Below are positions 10,293 through 22,150 of a stretch of DNA of 34,878 bases, piece after piece. The stretch is from Plantago elongata. Its lineage: Eukaryota > Streptophyta > Magnoliopsida > Lamiales > Plantaginaceae. Below the pieces are notes generated by a model. The model was not told the DNA's origin and searched no databases. It saw only the letters and a program-made list of their open reading frames with translations. Position numbers and translations under genes: made by a program. The number at the start of each line of letters is the position of its first letter. The stretch's first letter is position 1. The stretch is from contig JAYMSP010001205.1 in the NCBI GenBank assembly GCA_036897095.1, positions 1 through 34,878 of the forward strand, written 5' to 3'.

Positions 10293-13200
10293 CTAATCAT
10301 CATTTAGCAAGCTTGCAATCCATGTGCCCCAGTCCTCATCACTTTCCTCATTCTCTGTGCTTTTAGCCTGTCAGTCGAACAAACCATGACATTTAAGCAT
10401 CAATTTTTTCTCATAGTTCGTATTATGAATAAACATTTGTGAAATTAACTTGTACACTAACCTTCTCAGGCAAAACTTGATTCACATGTAAATCTTGCAC
10501 ATTAGAATTGTCTGTGAAGACTTCGTTAAGAAAATCAGGGGAGAACTCTGGAAATGAAAGCCATTGGTCTGCATCTGCTCCCGCCATAATATCAGGGAAG
10601 TTTACCTCCAGCTGGTTATTGTGTTTTGGAACAGCTCCATCAGGTCCCATATCTAATAAACCAGGCATATGGGTTGAGTCATTCATGTTCAGAAAATTAA
10701 AGCCAACTGGCTCCAAAGCCAGTGCATCCTGTCCCATGTTCAGAAATGCAGGAGTAGGTGTCGAGTCATTCAGTACATTATTATCATAAGCAACATTCTC
10801 AAAATTTTCAGTTGGTATGAAGGGTTGAGAAGTTCCTTCTATATTCGAGAGCAATCCATGTGCCTTCATTTTTGAGGTGTATGGCTTTGGGATGTCTAGA
10901 GGAGGAGCATCTCTCTCCTCAGGGTGTCTCCATCCCAAACGACATCTCTACATTTTGTAAATAAACTATATTAGAAAATTACTCTTACAAATATTTCAAA
11001 TGATACATTGGATTATGAAAAATAATATAAAATTAGCTTCATATAGTACAAAGCATACTCGAACCTGTAGATGACTCGAAACTTGCACGGTTGTCAATCC
11101 AGGAACGTTCATTAATCGCACGATCTCCCTAGGATAACATCCTTTCCCCAAACCAACAAAAAATTTGTTAGATATGAAATCATACTGGCAAATATAACGT
11201 GATAATTAAATTTTAGTTTTAAGAAACATACTTCCTTCACCGAGTTCCTTGATAGCAACAACAAACCTTTGATGAAGTGCTAGTGTCCATGAAGTGCACA
11301 TCCTTGACCTTTTGGTCCTATTGTTATAGTAACTATCATCTTTAGTGATGCTACGATCAGTATCCTTAATTACAATACCTTGTCCGCGCCTTTTCCTATT
11401 CTTTTTTGTTGAGATGTCTTCCTTGCCAATGTCTTGCCGTAGACTTGTTCCTGCTACTTCACAGGTGATTTTGTTTGCAGTATTGATTTGTTCGCGTCTA
11501 AGGCATTCCTCCTTGTGTTTTGTTAACTTTTCTCTATAAGTATATTGCCAAAGATACCTCAAGAAATCCGGGGTTGCTGGTTTTTGGATGAAGAGGTACG
11601 CTCCGTCTTCTATCGCACATTTTGCTAGTATATGATTATCATCACCTGACATCACTGCATTTTTGAATGTGCATTAAAGGAACAAGTTCCCATGGATGCA
11701 ACATATGTACACAAGTTGAAGTAAACATAATCCCTTGTTTTAATATTTTAATAGTAGCTAGAATTTGAGTTATATCTTAAAGGTTTGTGATCGCAAATAA
11801 CTTATAATCTCAGAAAATTGAGCCTCAGTTCGCAAATGTGTAAGTATGATTAATACAACAATGATTAATGTGATTTTTATAAATTGATATACTAATCAAT
11901 GCATATCATATTGTAATTTAATTAAAAAAGTAATTTATTCTTATCGGTAAGGACATATATATGGACATTTTTTTACTTAGATCTATTAGCATAACATTGA
12001 AAATTAATTTTTTTGTTTATGGATATGCATTGAATATGCATGTATAAATGATTATCCGCAAGCATATTATTTATATTTATGAGGGTTTCCTGCTCCATTA
12101 TTAGAAAAAAAAATAGTTTACAACTTAAGAAATAATACTCATGGGTTACTTATGTAAATGATATGTTATAAAAAATTAAGAAATATATAAAAGCTAGCCT
12201 TCATAATGTTATAGTTCTATATATTGCCAAAAAATTAAGAATTTATATCATTATAAAATAGATACAAACTAATTATTTCAACACATAATTCTAAGCAATT
12301 TCTCTATAGTATTCAACTATCAATGTTTTAAATATATTTATTTTATAATTATAAGTGCTAGTCAATCGGCATTGAATTGATGAAAACGAAACAAAAAATC
12401 TCATTCATCCAAGGAAAACAGGTAATGTTAATTTTGTGTAACAATCAATTTTATGATACAATTGAATAGGTACATATACATAAATTTAAGACATATTAAT
12501 ATGATAACATTATTTGAGTAATTTATTATGATTGATAATTAGATAATGTTTGAATGTCAGTTAAATTTAAGACATATTAATTTTATTACAATGAATTATA
12601 TTCTTCAATGAGTATGAAGTATCACTTACGAATCACCGTGACCTCCATGTTAGCAGCTTCATATAGAAGCTCGTATCCTTGTAGATTCGATGAACTCACG
12701 TCGACCATAAGAAGATCAAATGTTGTTTTTCCTTTGGACAGCATTGACAGAGCAATAGGTGCATCCTGAATTGCTGTGACTGGTAGAATGAAATTCACTT
12801 GTTTCATCAATTCGAGTTAAATTTTTATAAAATAAAAATTGCCTAAAACAAAGGTAATTATGGTCTATTGTATAATAAGTAAAAGTTCTAAATTTAATTT
12901 GACTCGACAAAATTAGTAGCTTAAAATTGTTGTATGTATATACAATCATATTTTTTGTGTACAATAAAAGTAAATTTGAGTCAACGTGTGAAATAACATT
13001 TAATAAATCCATAATATATCATCGCGATTCACTTCACTTCACGTCTGAACAAATACAATATGTCTTACTATCAATTAATTTCAATTAATATATAAAACAC
13101 AATTCAAAGGATCCAATTTTCTACACATAGGGCAAATATGTTTGACTTGACTCCACACAAACTCACACAACATTTGTAAAAAAAAATTAATGATTGAATT

Positions 13201-13727
13201 CGTATACACTGTTAAATCTATAATGATAGCTTCACTAATATTAAATAAACCCTAGAGTAGTCTAAACGATTATAACAAAAAAACTAATCAAATTGATAAG
13301 CATGTGATATTGAATAGTCAATTTATATTCGAATATATAGGACGAAATTATTTTCATATATCAATTTATGACTCCCCGCATGGAAATTAAGACGCGCTCA
13401 GATTTGCAAAGAACAAAAACAATGTAAATAGTGCATGCGAAACTGGACATATGAAAACACATAGAGATGATGGATTTGGGTACAATTTATTCAATGACAT
13501 ATACACACATTTTTGGTGTTAGATACATCATAGAAAATCAATTTGGAACAAATATTGATTGTACCGATCACGTAAAAGTACTCATACAATGCAAAGTACA
13601 GTTAAATCGTCTTAATACCTCTATAAGAATTGGCCTGTAGGAGCTTTGTAGCCTCAACAAGAGTAACTGAATCCCGATCAACAAGTAATACATGAACCTC
13701 ATGGTCTCTTTGATCATACATAGCCAT
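10293..13727 (-). CDS. Type-B two-component response regulator-like transcription factor (six exons)
   Basis: The exons on the minus strand are 13619-13727, 12630-12779, 11232-11654, 11065-11141, 10462-10947 and 10293-10367. All introns are GT-AG and phases agree, giving 1320 bp (439 aa plus TAG). Residues 11-112 form a receiver domain: VLLVDRD with D17, phospho-acceptor D63 in LLMVDV, S89 in LMSG and K111 in IQKPA. The usual second acidic residue after D17 is Arg, and the loop after D63 (SSSN) lacks the common MPDMDG-like text. Residues 200-256 are a GARP/Myb-like DNA-binding domain (WTLALHQRF, LMNVPGLTTVQVSSHLQ). A basic KKNRKRR at 170-176 may be a nuclear signal. The acidic C-terminus ends DEDWGTWIASLLNDD. 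In the family such proteins act in cytokinin signalling in the nucleus. This copy looks intact but divergent; its true output is inferred. Confidence 0.88.
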
Positions 13728-13834
13728 AGCAAAAAATTAGAATGCTAAATCAAGCTCTTCTATGAAAGACAATTAATCTGGAATGTACTAAATGTAACCT
13801 ATAATTTGTGATTGGAAAACTACACAATTTCCTC

Positions 13835-13844
13835 CCTTATATAA
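13835..13844 (-). promoter_or_regulatory. TATA box of the response-regulator gene
   Basis: The minus strand reads TTATATAAGG, a good plant TATA box, about 110 bp upstream of the ATG at 13725-13727. That spacing suits a leader of some 75-80 nt. Confidence 0.6.
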
Positions 13845-14094
13845 CATGAGAATTATTAATTTACATACACACGAGGGACTTAGTTTCTAACAAGATATAT
13901 TTTTTTAATTTATTTTGCTACCTTTCTCTCTAAATGTAATATTGATTTTCAGTATCTTCAAATATGATTTTTTTTTTTTTTTTTTTGGTCTTTAGACTTG
14001 TATATTGGTAAAAGTAACTTCGTTTCTTCACTTTATCCTCTATGAAATGTGAAATAGTTCATTTAAGCATTTATTAAATATTGTGGTCTCTTAT
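13845..14094. other. Upstream region with long poly-T, truncated by the Sirevirus insertion
   Basis: Between the TATA box and the LTR edge at 14095 there are only about 250 bp, including a T run near 13969-13986. Any distal promoter of the response regulator is therefore separated by the retroelement. Confidence 0.5.
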
Positions 14095-15553
14095 TGTTGG
14101 TCCAGATAAAGGTAAAGAAAAAGACTAGAGGGGGGGAGGGTGAATAGTCTTTTCAAAATTTTGTCGATAAACACTATTTCTCAGAAACTAGTGGGTTTAT
14201 GATACTTAAAATTCAGAGAGCAAAAGACTTAAGCGATAGATAAATGTAATTGTGCTTTGCAGTAGTAAATGTGTGTGTGTGTGTGTGTGTGTAATGCTGG
14301 AATGTAAATACAAAATAGTAAATAACACAGCAAGTATAATGGTATATGGAGGTGGCGTAATCCTTCAACTAATCCACTTTGGCCTTTCTGAGACCTGGAA
14401 TTCACTATAACATACAATTGAGTTCTCCTTACAATATATCCTATTCTAAGATCCCTTCAAACACATGTATCCCAACCAAATCTTCCCTATGAGTTATTCC
14501 CTAGCTCCTAGAGCGAAGTACTTCATGTACTCAAGATAACCTTGGAGTTATTCCTTGATTTCCCAAATCATGTACTTCATGTACTCCACGCCTTGATGGT
14601 GTTGGTTATAAGTTGATTTGTCCTGAAAGCTTCTTGTATAACTTTTCAACTATGTTTTCAGAGAGCTTAGAAGAGATAACACTACTTGATACACTTATTC
14701 CATGTATGATAGGTTCTCTTGTATTGACCCAAGTTATTGGTATCCGTTTTAGAAAATGAGCTTCATAAAGGGTATCCGAAAGTTCAACTCTTTCACGAAT
14801 AACAATCTCTTGTTATAGGTTCAGAACACTTAGAACTACTGGTGATTCTTAGAACTTGTTAGTCGCAACAGAAAGCTTGGAGAATGGTAGTAAGATGCTT
14901 GAGAGAATACTATGCTTGGTAAGTAGATATGAGCGTAGTTCGTGTGTATATTTCTTAACTTCTAAGATGTTATATTATAGATGAATATGAGAGTCATTTG
15001 AATAGTATCCGTTAGATCTTCTCAAAATTCAATTCGTTGATATCTTGAAATAAATACTCAGGAGTCCTTTTCTCATTTGAGAGGGAACTATGCATTGAGC
15101 TACTTTCCAGCCGGTGTAATTAATGCACTGTACTATTTCTTGTCCTGTAGTCTGAACGAACACATGAGCCTTTCTGAAAGCTAGCATGCTCCTGAACTCA
15201 CTGATGTCATATGTTCAGAGTCTTGTTATGTGCAATATACGTACTATACAATATGTTTTTTGATCATAATCTATCTGAGAGGACTTAACCTTATGCCTTC
15301 AAAAACTTCTGCAATCTTCAGTCTTCATGTCTCTAATTAAAATCAATTGCTAAGATCCTTCTTCATGGCCTTATTTGAAATATAAAATTACATTCAGAGA
15401 CCTAATAATCCTATTACGAGTTTTACTAGACTAACAAACTAAGTGATTTCCTCTTTTACAATGTTCAAGTGAACTAAGAGTACTAATCACCTTTCTGTAC
15501 TAGAGATAAGTCATATGGCGATTGATAAAAAATACTAACAAATATTCCTAACA
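14095..15553 (-). repeat. 3' LTR of the Sirevirus (1459 bp)
   Basis: It starts on the minus strand with TGTTAGGAATATT at 15553 and ends in GGACCAACA at 14095. A purine-rich tract precedes the start. The same ends, and much shared internal sequence, occur in the solo LTR at 30060-31494, which fixes both boundaries. Confidence 0.92.
14271..14292 (+). repeat. (GT)11 microsatellite inside the LTR
   Basis: Eleven perfect GT units lie within the 3' LTR. The solo LTR at 30060-31494 shows only a short CA-rich stretch at the matching place, so the repeat has expanded in this copy or shrunk in the other. Confidence 0.95.
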
Positions 15554-15568
15554 AATTTCTCCCTTTTG
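15554..15568 (-). other. Polypurine tract of the Sirevirus
   Basis: The minus strand reads AAAAGGGAGAAATT immediately before the 3' LTR start, the expected plus-strand primer of reverse transcription. Confidence 0.75.
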
Positions 15569-16200
15569 ATCAGTCAACCATGACTATCTTCAAAGTCCTA
15601 TTACAAACATGAAAGTGAAAAGAATCCACCAATTAACTGTTTCAAATGATATTCAATCAATTAATTAAGTGCAGAAAGTAAACATCAACCAAATCACAAG
15701 AAGTGGTCTTTGCTAACAAGTTATCTTCTATTAATGGTTTCTGAGAGTATGATCATCAGAATGAACTATTACAAAACATAAGATAACTTTTACAAAAGTA
15801 TTACAAGGAAATACAGTCAGTAGAATTACAAAAACTACTAAGTAAATTAGGACAACAAGAGAATCCAAGCTCCAATTAAGACATCCTAAAATACTAGTCT
15901 TCAAGTCTTCAAAAATTAAATTTGTTTCAGAAACCACAAGTTCTTCAGTACCATTCTGGATCACTGGATCTGGTTATCAACCTTCATGCAGTCTTCAACA
16001 TATTCATAGAGAAGCTTTTTGATAGAGAGTTTTGTCTTTCTAGCTAATCCACAAACGTCTTTATAAGTCTTGGCAAGGTCTTTGTTTTTATGAACAAAGA
16101 GCTTAACCCATTAGTATTTGCCCCACTCCCATGCAAGGTCTACCTTAACCTGAGATAACTCATGATGCTGATAGATAATTTCAAGATAAGCAATATCATC
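15569..16200. other. Sirevirus non-coding segment between extra ORF and polypurine tract
   Basis: This is internal element DNA. Short frames exist, but none is conserved to my reading. The last coding-like segment on the minus strand ends near 16218. Confidence 0.5.
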
Positions 16201-19200
16201 CATATTTTCTTCAGCAGTCATATAGAGGATTGGTAGGCTTTAATACCTAACGTTTTCTTCTTGCTATAGGTACCATCCAATTTCTGAACTTTATGCACAT
16301 CATCAGGACTTGGATAAGGAGATGGAAAATCAAGTGGCTTTTTCATAGCCTCAGTCCTCTTATGAACTTCAAAGTCAAGCCAGGCCTTGGTGTTTGCTGG
16401 ATTTAACAATAAGGGCTTGTGAGTTCTCCATGCCATCATCTGATTGTAGATAGGTTCTGGAAACTTCTTGTTCATCAATAGATTATTTAGTTCAAGAATC
16501 CAATAACCATTTTGGAGATGTCTGCACCTGTAGACTGATTGGTTGTCATCAGTCTTAGCATACTCAATTTGGGCAGAGCTGGCCTTTCTTGTTCTTTCTC
16601 TTGAACTCTGCCAAACCGAAGATCCCTTCGCCGTTTTCTATTTAATCTTTCTCTAGTGAAAGTTCCTCATGCTTTCTGGGAGCTGTGCTGGAAGCTCCAC
16701 CTGGGATCGACTTGGTATTCCCAGAAGGAGTTTTGGCAGCAATTGGTCTGGCAGCCAAAGGAGGTTCAGGGAGGCTACCCACTTTTCTTCTCTTCTGAAG
16801 TGGATGTTCATCAGTGTCAGTCTCATCATCATCATCATTGTTGAAGTTTCGAACTGGAGACTTACATGAATCCTGACCTTTGATTTCTCCCTCTTCCTTC
16901 TCTTCTGGTTCAGAAGGTTTTTCTTCAATTGTCACAAGGGCCTTGGAACTCCTATTGATCACACTTCTCAACATTGTAGTAACTCTAGGTTCAGAAACCT
17001 GGAGTACTTCAGAATGAAAGTCCCTTTCTGGAACCTGACTTGTGGAGGGAGGTAATTATTTTCTCTTCCTGCCTTTGCCTTTATGGGCCGCAGTGGTCTC
17101 TTCCCCCATCGTCATGAGTGATAGACTCAAACTAGCATATGAATGAGAAATTGACTCAAAGTTTATTTGCAGATTGTTGTGAACCAGGACTAACTTCTGG
17201 GCTTCTGCTCTGAGCTCTTGATTCTCTTGAAGGAGTAACTCCTCCTTTTGATTCAGTTCTTCAAGTGGACGGTAGATGGCTTATGCTTTCTGAGTGGCAT
17301 AATATGCTTCCTCAAGTGACTTGTTTGCATTGTTGCAGTATTAATCTCGGACCATGCCTAGATCTTTCTATGATAAGGCAATGCTAGTGGCTCTATGTAG
17401 TAGGAGCTTAGCAACAAGCTTGAGGTCAGATAGGACAGATGTAAGTACCTGGGAGTCTTCTTCAATTAAACCAGAACGTAATTTGGCAAACACAATACTT
17501 CTTCCTAAAAAATTTCTGTCTCTAGAAGTGATGGCTGGTGAGGAGAAGATATGTGGTGCAAGGAACTCTCTCTTGTAATGTGAGAGAAGTATTGCACCTT
17601 CTTCTGGAGCCAAATTATGTGTCTCATCATCATCAGTGCTCACATAGATATGATCATTTTGATCAATTGAGTCGAGCTCAGCAACCATTTTGCCTTTTTC
17701 CTCGGCGCTGCCTTTCTGGGATGATGGTATTTGTAGCCTATCTGATGCAGCCTTTGCATCATGCTCGGTATCGTATGTCACCAGAGCGTCCAACTCTGCA
17801 GTCCTGGCATCGATGTCTTTCTTTAATTGTTCCTTTTCATCAAGGAGTTCCCTCTCCTTTTCATTATCCGCCTCGATCTTCAATGATCATGCTTCCTTAG
17901 CTTTAATCTGGGACTGGTACTCTTGATTGAGTTCTCTTTCTTCTTCCAACTTTTCCTTGAGTTGTGCAACTCGAATTTCAACAGCTTTCAGTTCTTCTTG
18001 TAAAGTAGCTTGTTGATTTTTATATTGGTATACTTGTTGGTCTTGTTGGTCTGCTGGTGGTGGTGATTTTGGTGATGATGGTGGGTCTCTTTGACTAGAG
18101 TCTGGAGCAAGTGCAGTCCATGTTCCTGCACTTCCTTGTGCCATTCCACCAGTCCCTGGTGCCGGACTATCATCGTCTTCATCATCCGATGGGTTGTTAT
18201 CACCTCCTTCAGGATATTTAGATGAAGAATCAACATCATCCTCATCGGTTTCTTCTTCTTCTTCATCCGATACCAAATTAATTACAGTGGGAAGTGTAAT
18301 CATTTGCCCATTTACCTCCACTTGTTCAGAGGGATAAACTATGAGGGTCTGGGGCAATACAGGGTCTAGTGCTCTCTGCTTTCTGGTTTCTTCATCACCA
18401 CCGTTGAAGGCATCATCAGCTTCTTCCCAACTTCATCAGTGAAGTCATCATGCATAAGGTTGTAATGAGAATAATCCTCTAATGGGAACATTGCATGGAC
18501 ATAGTATTTCAGATCGAAGGCTCTTACCCTTCTTTCTTGGTTGTCAATTACCTTGGCAAGCTCCGCAAGATCCGCTTTTTTGAGCTTTTGCCACTGCTTG
18601 AAACACTTGACATGTCTCTTGAGGGTGATTGTCTGGAAAATCTTCAGTAGATCAAGTGGTGCATCCACGTCGATCACTGGTATCACTTGAGCCTGAAAGA
18701 ATATTTTCAAGTTAGTTTTATTCAAACTTAGTTGTGGTTATATGAGAATAAAGAAGTTTATGTCTTTCTGAGCATACCTGTGTAGCAACACTAGGCTCAT
18801 CGACTTGAACTTCTGGATGCTTCAGATACCGTGTTGAGAGGAGTGGAAGCTTCCTCATCAACTATTCTTTCTGCTTGAGCCTGAGAATTAAAATCAAAAT
18901 GCAAGTTATGAATTTGATTAGAAAAGTTATGTTCATAGAGAACAATTTTGATAACTGAAGTATCACTTACTTCCGTAGTTGGAAGCTCAGTATCAATGAT
19001 TTGCTTAGAAACCATGATGGTTTCTAGCACCCTTTCTAGAGACTTTGCCGTTTCGGCAATATCAAACATGCATGGGCGATGGAGCTGTCGTGACTGGTTT
19101 CTCCATCAACCTATTCTTCAATTTGAACCTAAAAGAAGAAACAAATGCATTGATTAAGTAGTGAAATATCATGTCATTCTTAAAGGAAAATTGATTCTAT

Positions 19201-21221
19201 TTTGTATATACCTTCTCAACAGAATGTTCAGAAGTAATTTCCTCAGAATACTTTTCAGTCTCTAGAATGACTTGTTCTTGTGGTATTGGTACCACTTCAC
19301 CTACTTCCTCAGTTTGAGCATGTTCATAGAGACAAAGAATGAAGTGTTGAAGCCTATAGAAACTTATTTAAAACCAAGTTATTTCTTTTCAGAAATAACC
19401 ATCTACATGTATCACATGCTCAGTTTCCATCTGCTCTGAGGTTTGTGGAACCACATCTTCATTCATAGAGGTAGGCACACTGGCTTCCCCCCATGGTTGT
19501 GTAAGGTATATGAGTAACAAGTTAACATAAAATGCTTACAAGCTAGAGATAAAACACTTTGCTACCTGAATGTCTTTAGACAGATTGGCCTCTTGCACAT
19601 GTGGAGATTCTATGCTTTGTTGTTGATCAGCATCCACATCTTTGTTGGAAGTTTCTGGTACTTCAGACCTTTCTTCTACTTGATCATTCTGAGTACCCGT
19701 CTCAGTTTGATCCCTCTCACATAGTTGAGGAACCTGCACAATTGCAGGAATTTCTTCAACATTGAAGTTTGCTGGGAACTTGAGAGTGGAAGCAATGTCA
19801 GAATCTTCCATCACTCTATTATTCAATGCCAGGACTTCATCTACATGTTGGGGTGTGACAACTTCAACCGACTTTCCCTTAGTTGCATCCTCTGCAACCT
19901 TAGCTCTTTTCTGTAGAGGAGATGAGCAAGAAGCTCCACCATGAGTCTCTATCTATGATCTTTTGAGAACCTCTTGGAGTGGAAGGTCATCATCCGAGTC
20001 TTCATTGATGTTAGAGACAGACTCATCAATGTCGTGTAAATCATTCACGGACAGCTCTGGAATTTTTTCTTAGCTCAAAGATCTCCTTTCTAAGCTGGAG
20101 TCTTTCTGGACGGGAGGGGGTTGTTGGGCTTCAAAATTCTCTGTTGCCCTTTCTGAAGATCGTGTGTCAACAAGCAAAACTTGTACACTCTTCTTAGCTC
20201 TTGGTTTCTTGGTCATGGGTTTCTTAGTGACTTTGACCTCAACCTTGATCTCTTCAGAACCACCTTCTCCTTGAGAAACCAACTCGTCCTTGGCAGCCTT
20301 TTTCTAGGCTTCTTCATAAGCATGCTTGTACATACTATTGGTCACCGGGATGTCCATGTGCTCTCTGAGCACAACTCCACATTTCTCCAGAAGATAGCAA
20401 ATTTTCAGACCATATTACATGTTTGTTTTAGTGTCAACACGGCCTTTGGCTATCTTGGGTTCAAATTCTTTGACCCTGTTGATGAACTTGGTGAATGCGT
20501 ACTTACCCCCAATTGAAGAGGTGTTCCTTCTCATTCACCTGCATCTGAAGAATGTTCATCATCATCCAACGTTCGAGGCTTATCTGATCAATGCCTCCTT
20601 TGTTTCCTTCGAAGCAACGGTGAAGTATATTGGCCAAGACATTCCAGTGCTCATAGAGGTGTCTGGTCCTAATGTCTCCCAGTATGAACGTTGATGAGCA
20701 ATCTTCGATTTTGTCATTCGCAGCTTCTCCATACAAAATTTTGACAGCATCATTCAAAACCTTGTCTTTTGTATTTATCTCAGAAATCTGGCCGCGATTT
20801 TTAAATTGGAAGATCCTGCAAAACTTGTCACAGTCCAGGACTATCTCAGTACCTTGGACTTTTGTTTTAATGTACGTTTCTCAATGACATTATTAAGCCT
20901 TGTGTATATTTCAAACTTTTTGTAGAACTCCAAAACATCCACAGATGACAAGCCGCTTGGAGCAGCAGTGAGGAATTTCCTAATCCTGGCTTTTTTAAGT
21001 ATCTTCAGGACATAGTTCATTTCTGGAGTGAAGGATATAACAATAGTTAAATAATGAGCATCCATATGTGCTCCCTAATTCATTTTGAGCCTGGAAGTCC
21101 ATTCCTCTGGGTTGAAATCACCCAGCAAGCATTTGTTCAACACTTGCAAATCTCTTTCTCCTTACTTTTCATCAGAAGAAGTCGCAACTGAATTCTTGGA
21201 TGAGGTCTTTCTGGGTGCCAT
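16200..21221 (-). pseudogene. Sirevirus env-like/extra ORF with plant-transposon-type domain, multi-exon and degenerate
   Basis: A likely start ATG is at 21219-21221 (MAPRKTSSKNS). The N-terminal part (about 20503-21065) has segments such as LEFYKKFEIYTRLNNV and RHLYEHWNVLANILHRCF, resembling the domain often labelled putative plant transposon protein. A Lys-rich stretch (20070-20282) and Gln/Glu-rich segments (19536-19826) follow. Between about 18.69 and 19.35 kb, small exons separated by GT-AG introns begin with similar text (GCTCAA or GTTCAA). Then come a globular segment (18366-18692), an acidic Asp/Glu run and coiled coil (17368-18357) and a basic C-terminal part (16218-16974). Stops occur throughout. 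Function is unknown; such ORFs have been called env-like, but I see no signal peptide or membrane segment. Confidence 0.6.
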
Positions 21222-22150
21222 CTCTTATATAGAGTTTTGAGTAAAGTAATCGTTGAGAGTGTTGAATTCGAGAGATTTTAGTCTATCTTTTCAGAAGACT
21301 AAACAAGGAACATATGATTAACAGAATGATTTGCAGAAAACTTAGAGTGTTTTTGATATTTTGATGCAAGATGAAATTTCGAATTTGGTAAAAGTATTTG
21401 TCTCTTACCAGTATCCTTTATATATAGCAAGTGAGAATTACATAGACACAACATGCGTATAGAAATCTGTATGTGTAACTGTGTACATTGCATCGACGTG
21501 GTATACGTTTTTACTTTGCATTAAATGCTTAGTGGGTCATGATTGTATTTGCAATAGGCATTACTTGCCGAGATTTAATCTCACCGGTTGAAATCAAACA
21601 TTTATTCATCAAGGGCTATGGTTTAGTATCTTTGCAATGATATCAATCAACAAATGTTCCCGTGTACACTTAATAAATTTTGGCAATACAGAACCATAAG
21701 TCACTATTTGTGTGATAGAACAAAACCTTTTGGACTTATCATTCAGAGAGCAAGTCCTGTTTTATGTTAATTATCATAAAAATGGTAAAACCACAAAATC
21801 CTAGACATGTTTGACTCTCAGAAATATGTACTTTGTTGGACTATTTGTTCCCCCATACTTCATGACTTAAATGGTTTTCTGAGTTCCCCTTTCAGAAAAT
21901 ACCACTTGATTTTGGTTTGTCCATAGTATTTGAGTTCTAGTTTTATATACTTATGGACTATATACCAAATAGCATTTTTGGATTCCTTTTTCCAGAAAAC
22001 CTTAGGCTTTCTGAGTCTCAAGTCTCAGAAACCTTAACATCCTTCTTTTCATATAGGTTACCTGAATACCTATTTCAAAAACTTGTTTCCTTTTCTCTGT
22101 TTTACACACTCTGTTAGAGATTTAGAACTTTTTAGTTCTTTGACAACTCC
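21222..22150. other. Spacer between pol and the extra ORF of the Sirevirus
   Basis: This AT-rich internal element sequence probably contains the promoter or splice signals used for the extra ORF. TATATATA-like text near 21420 (minus strand TATATAAAGG) lies about 200 bp upstream of the ATG and would fit a TATA box. No coding sequence is seen. Confidence 0.45.

Noticed and set aside
18000..18290. Acidic, His-rich and Asp/Glu-rich runs as separate small proteins
   Set aside because: They are alternate frames of the acidic and coiled-coil part of the Sirevirus extra ORF.
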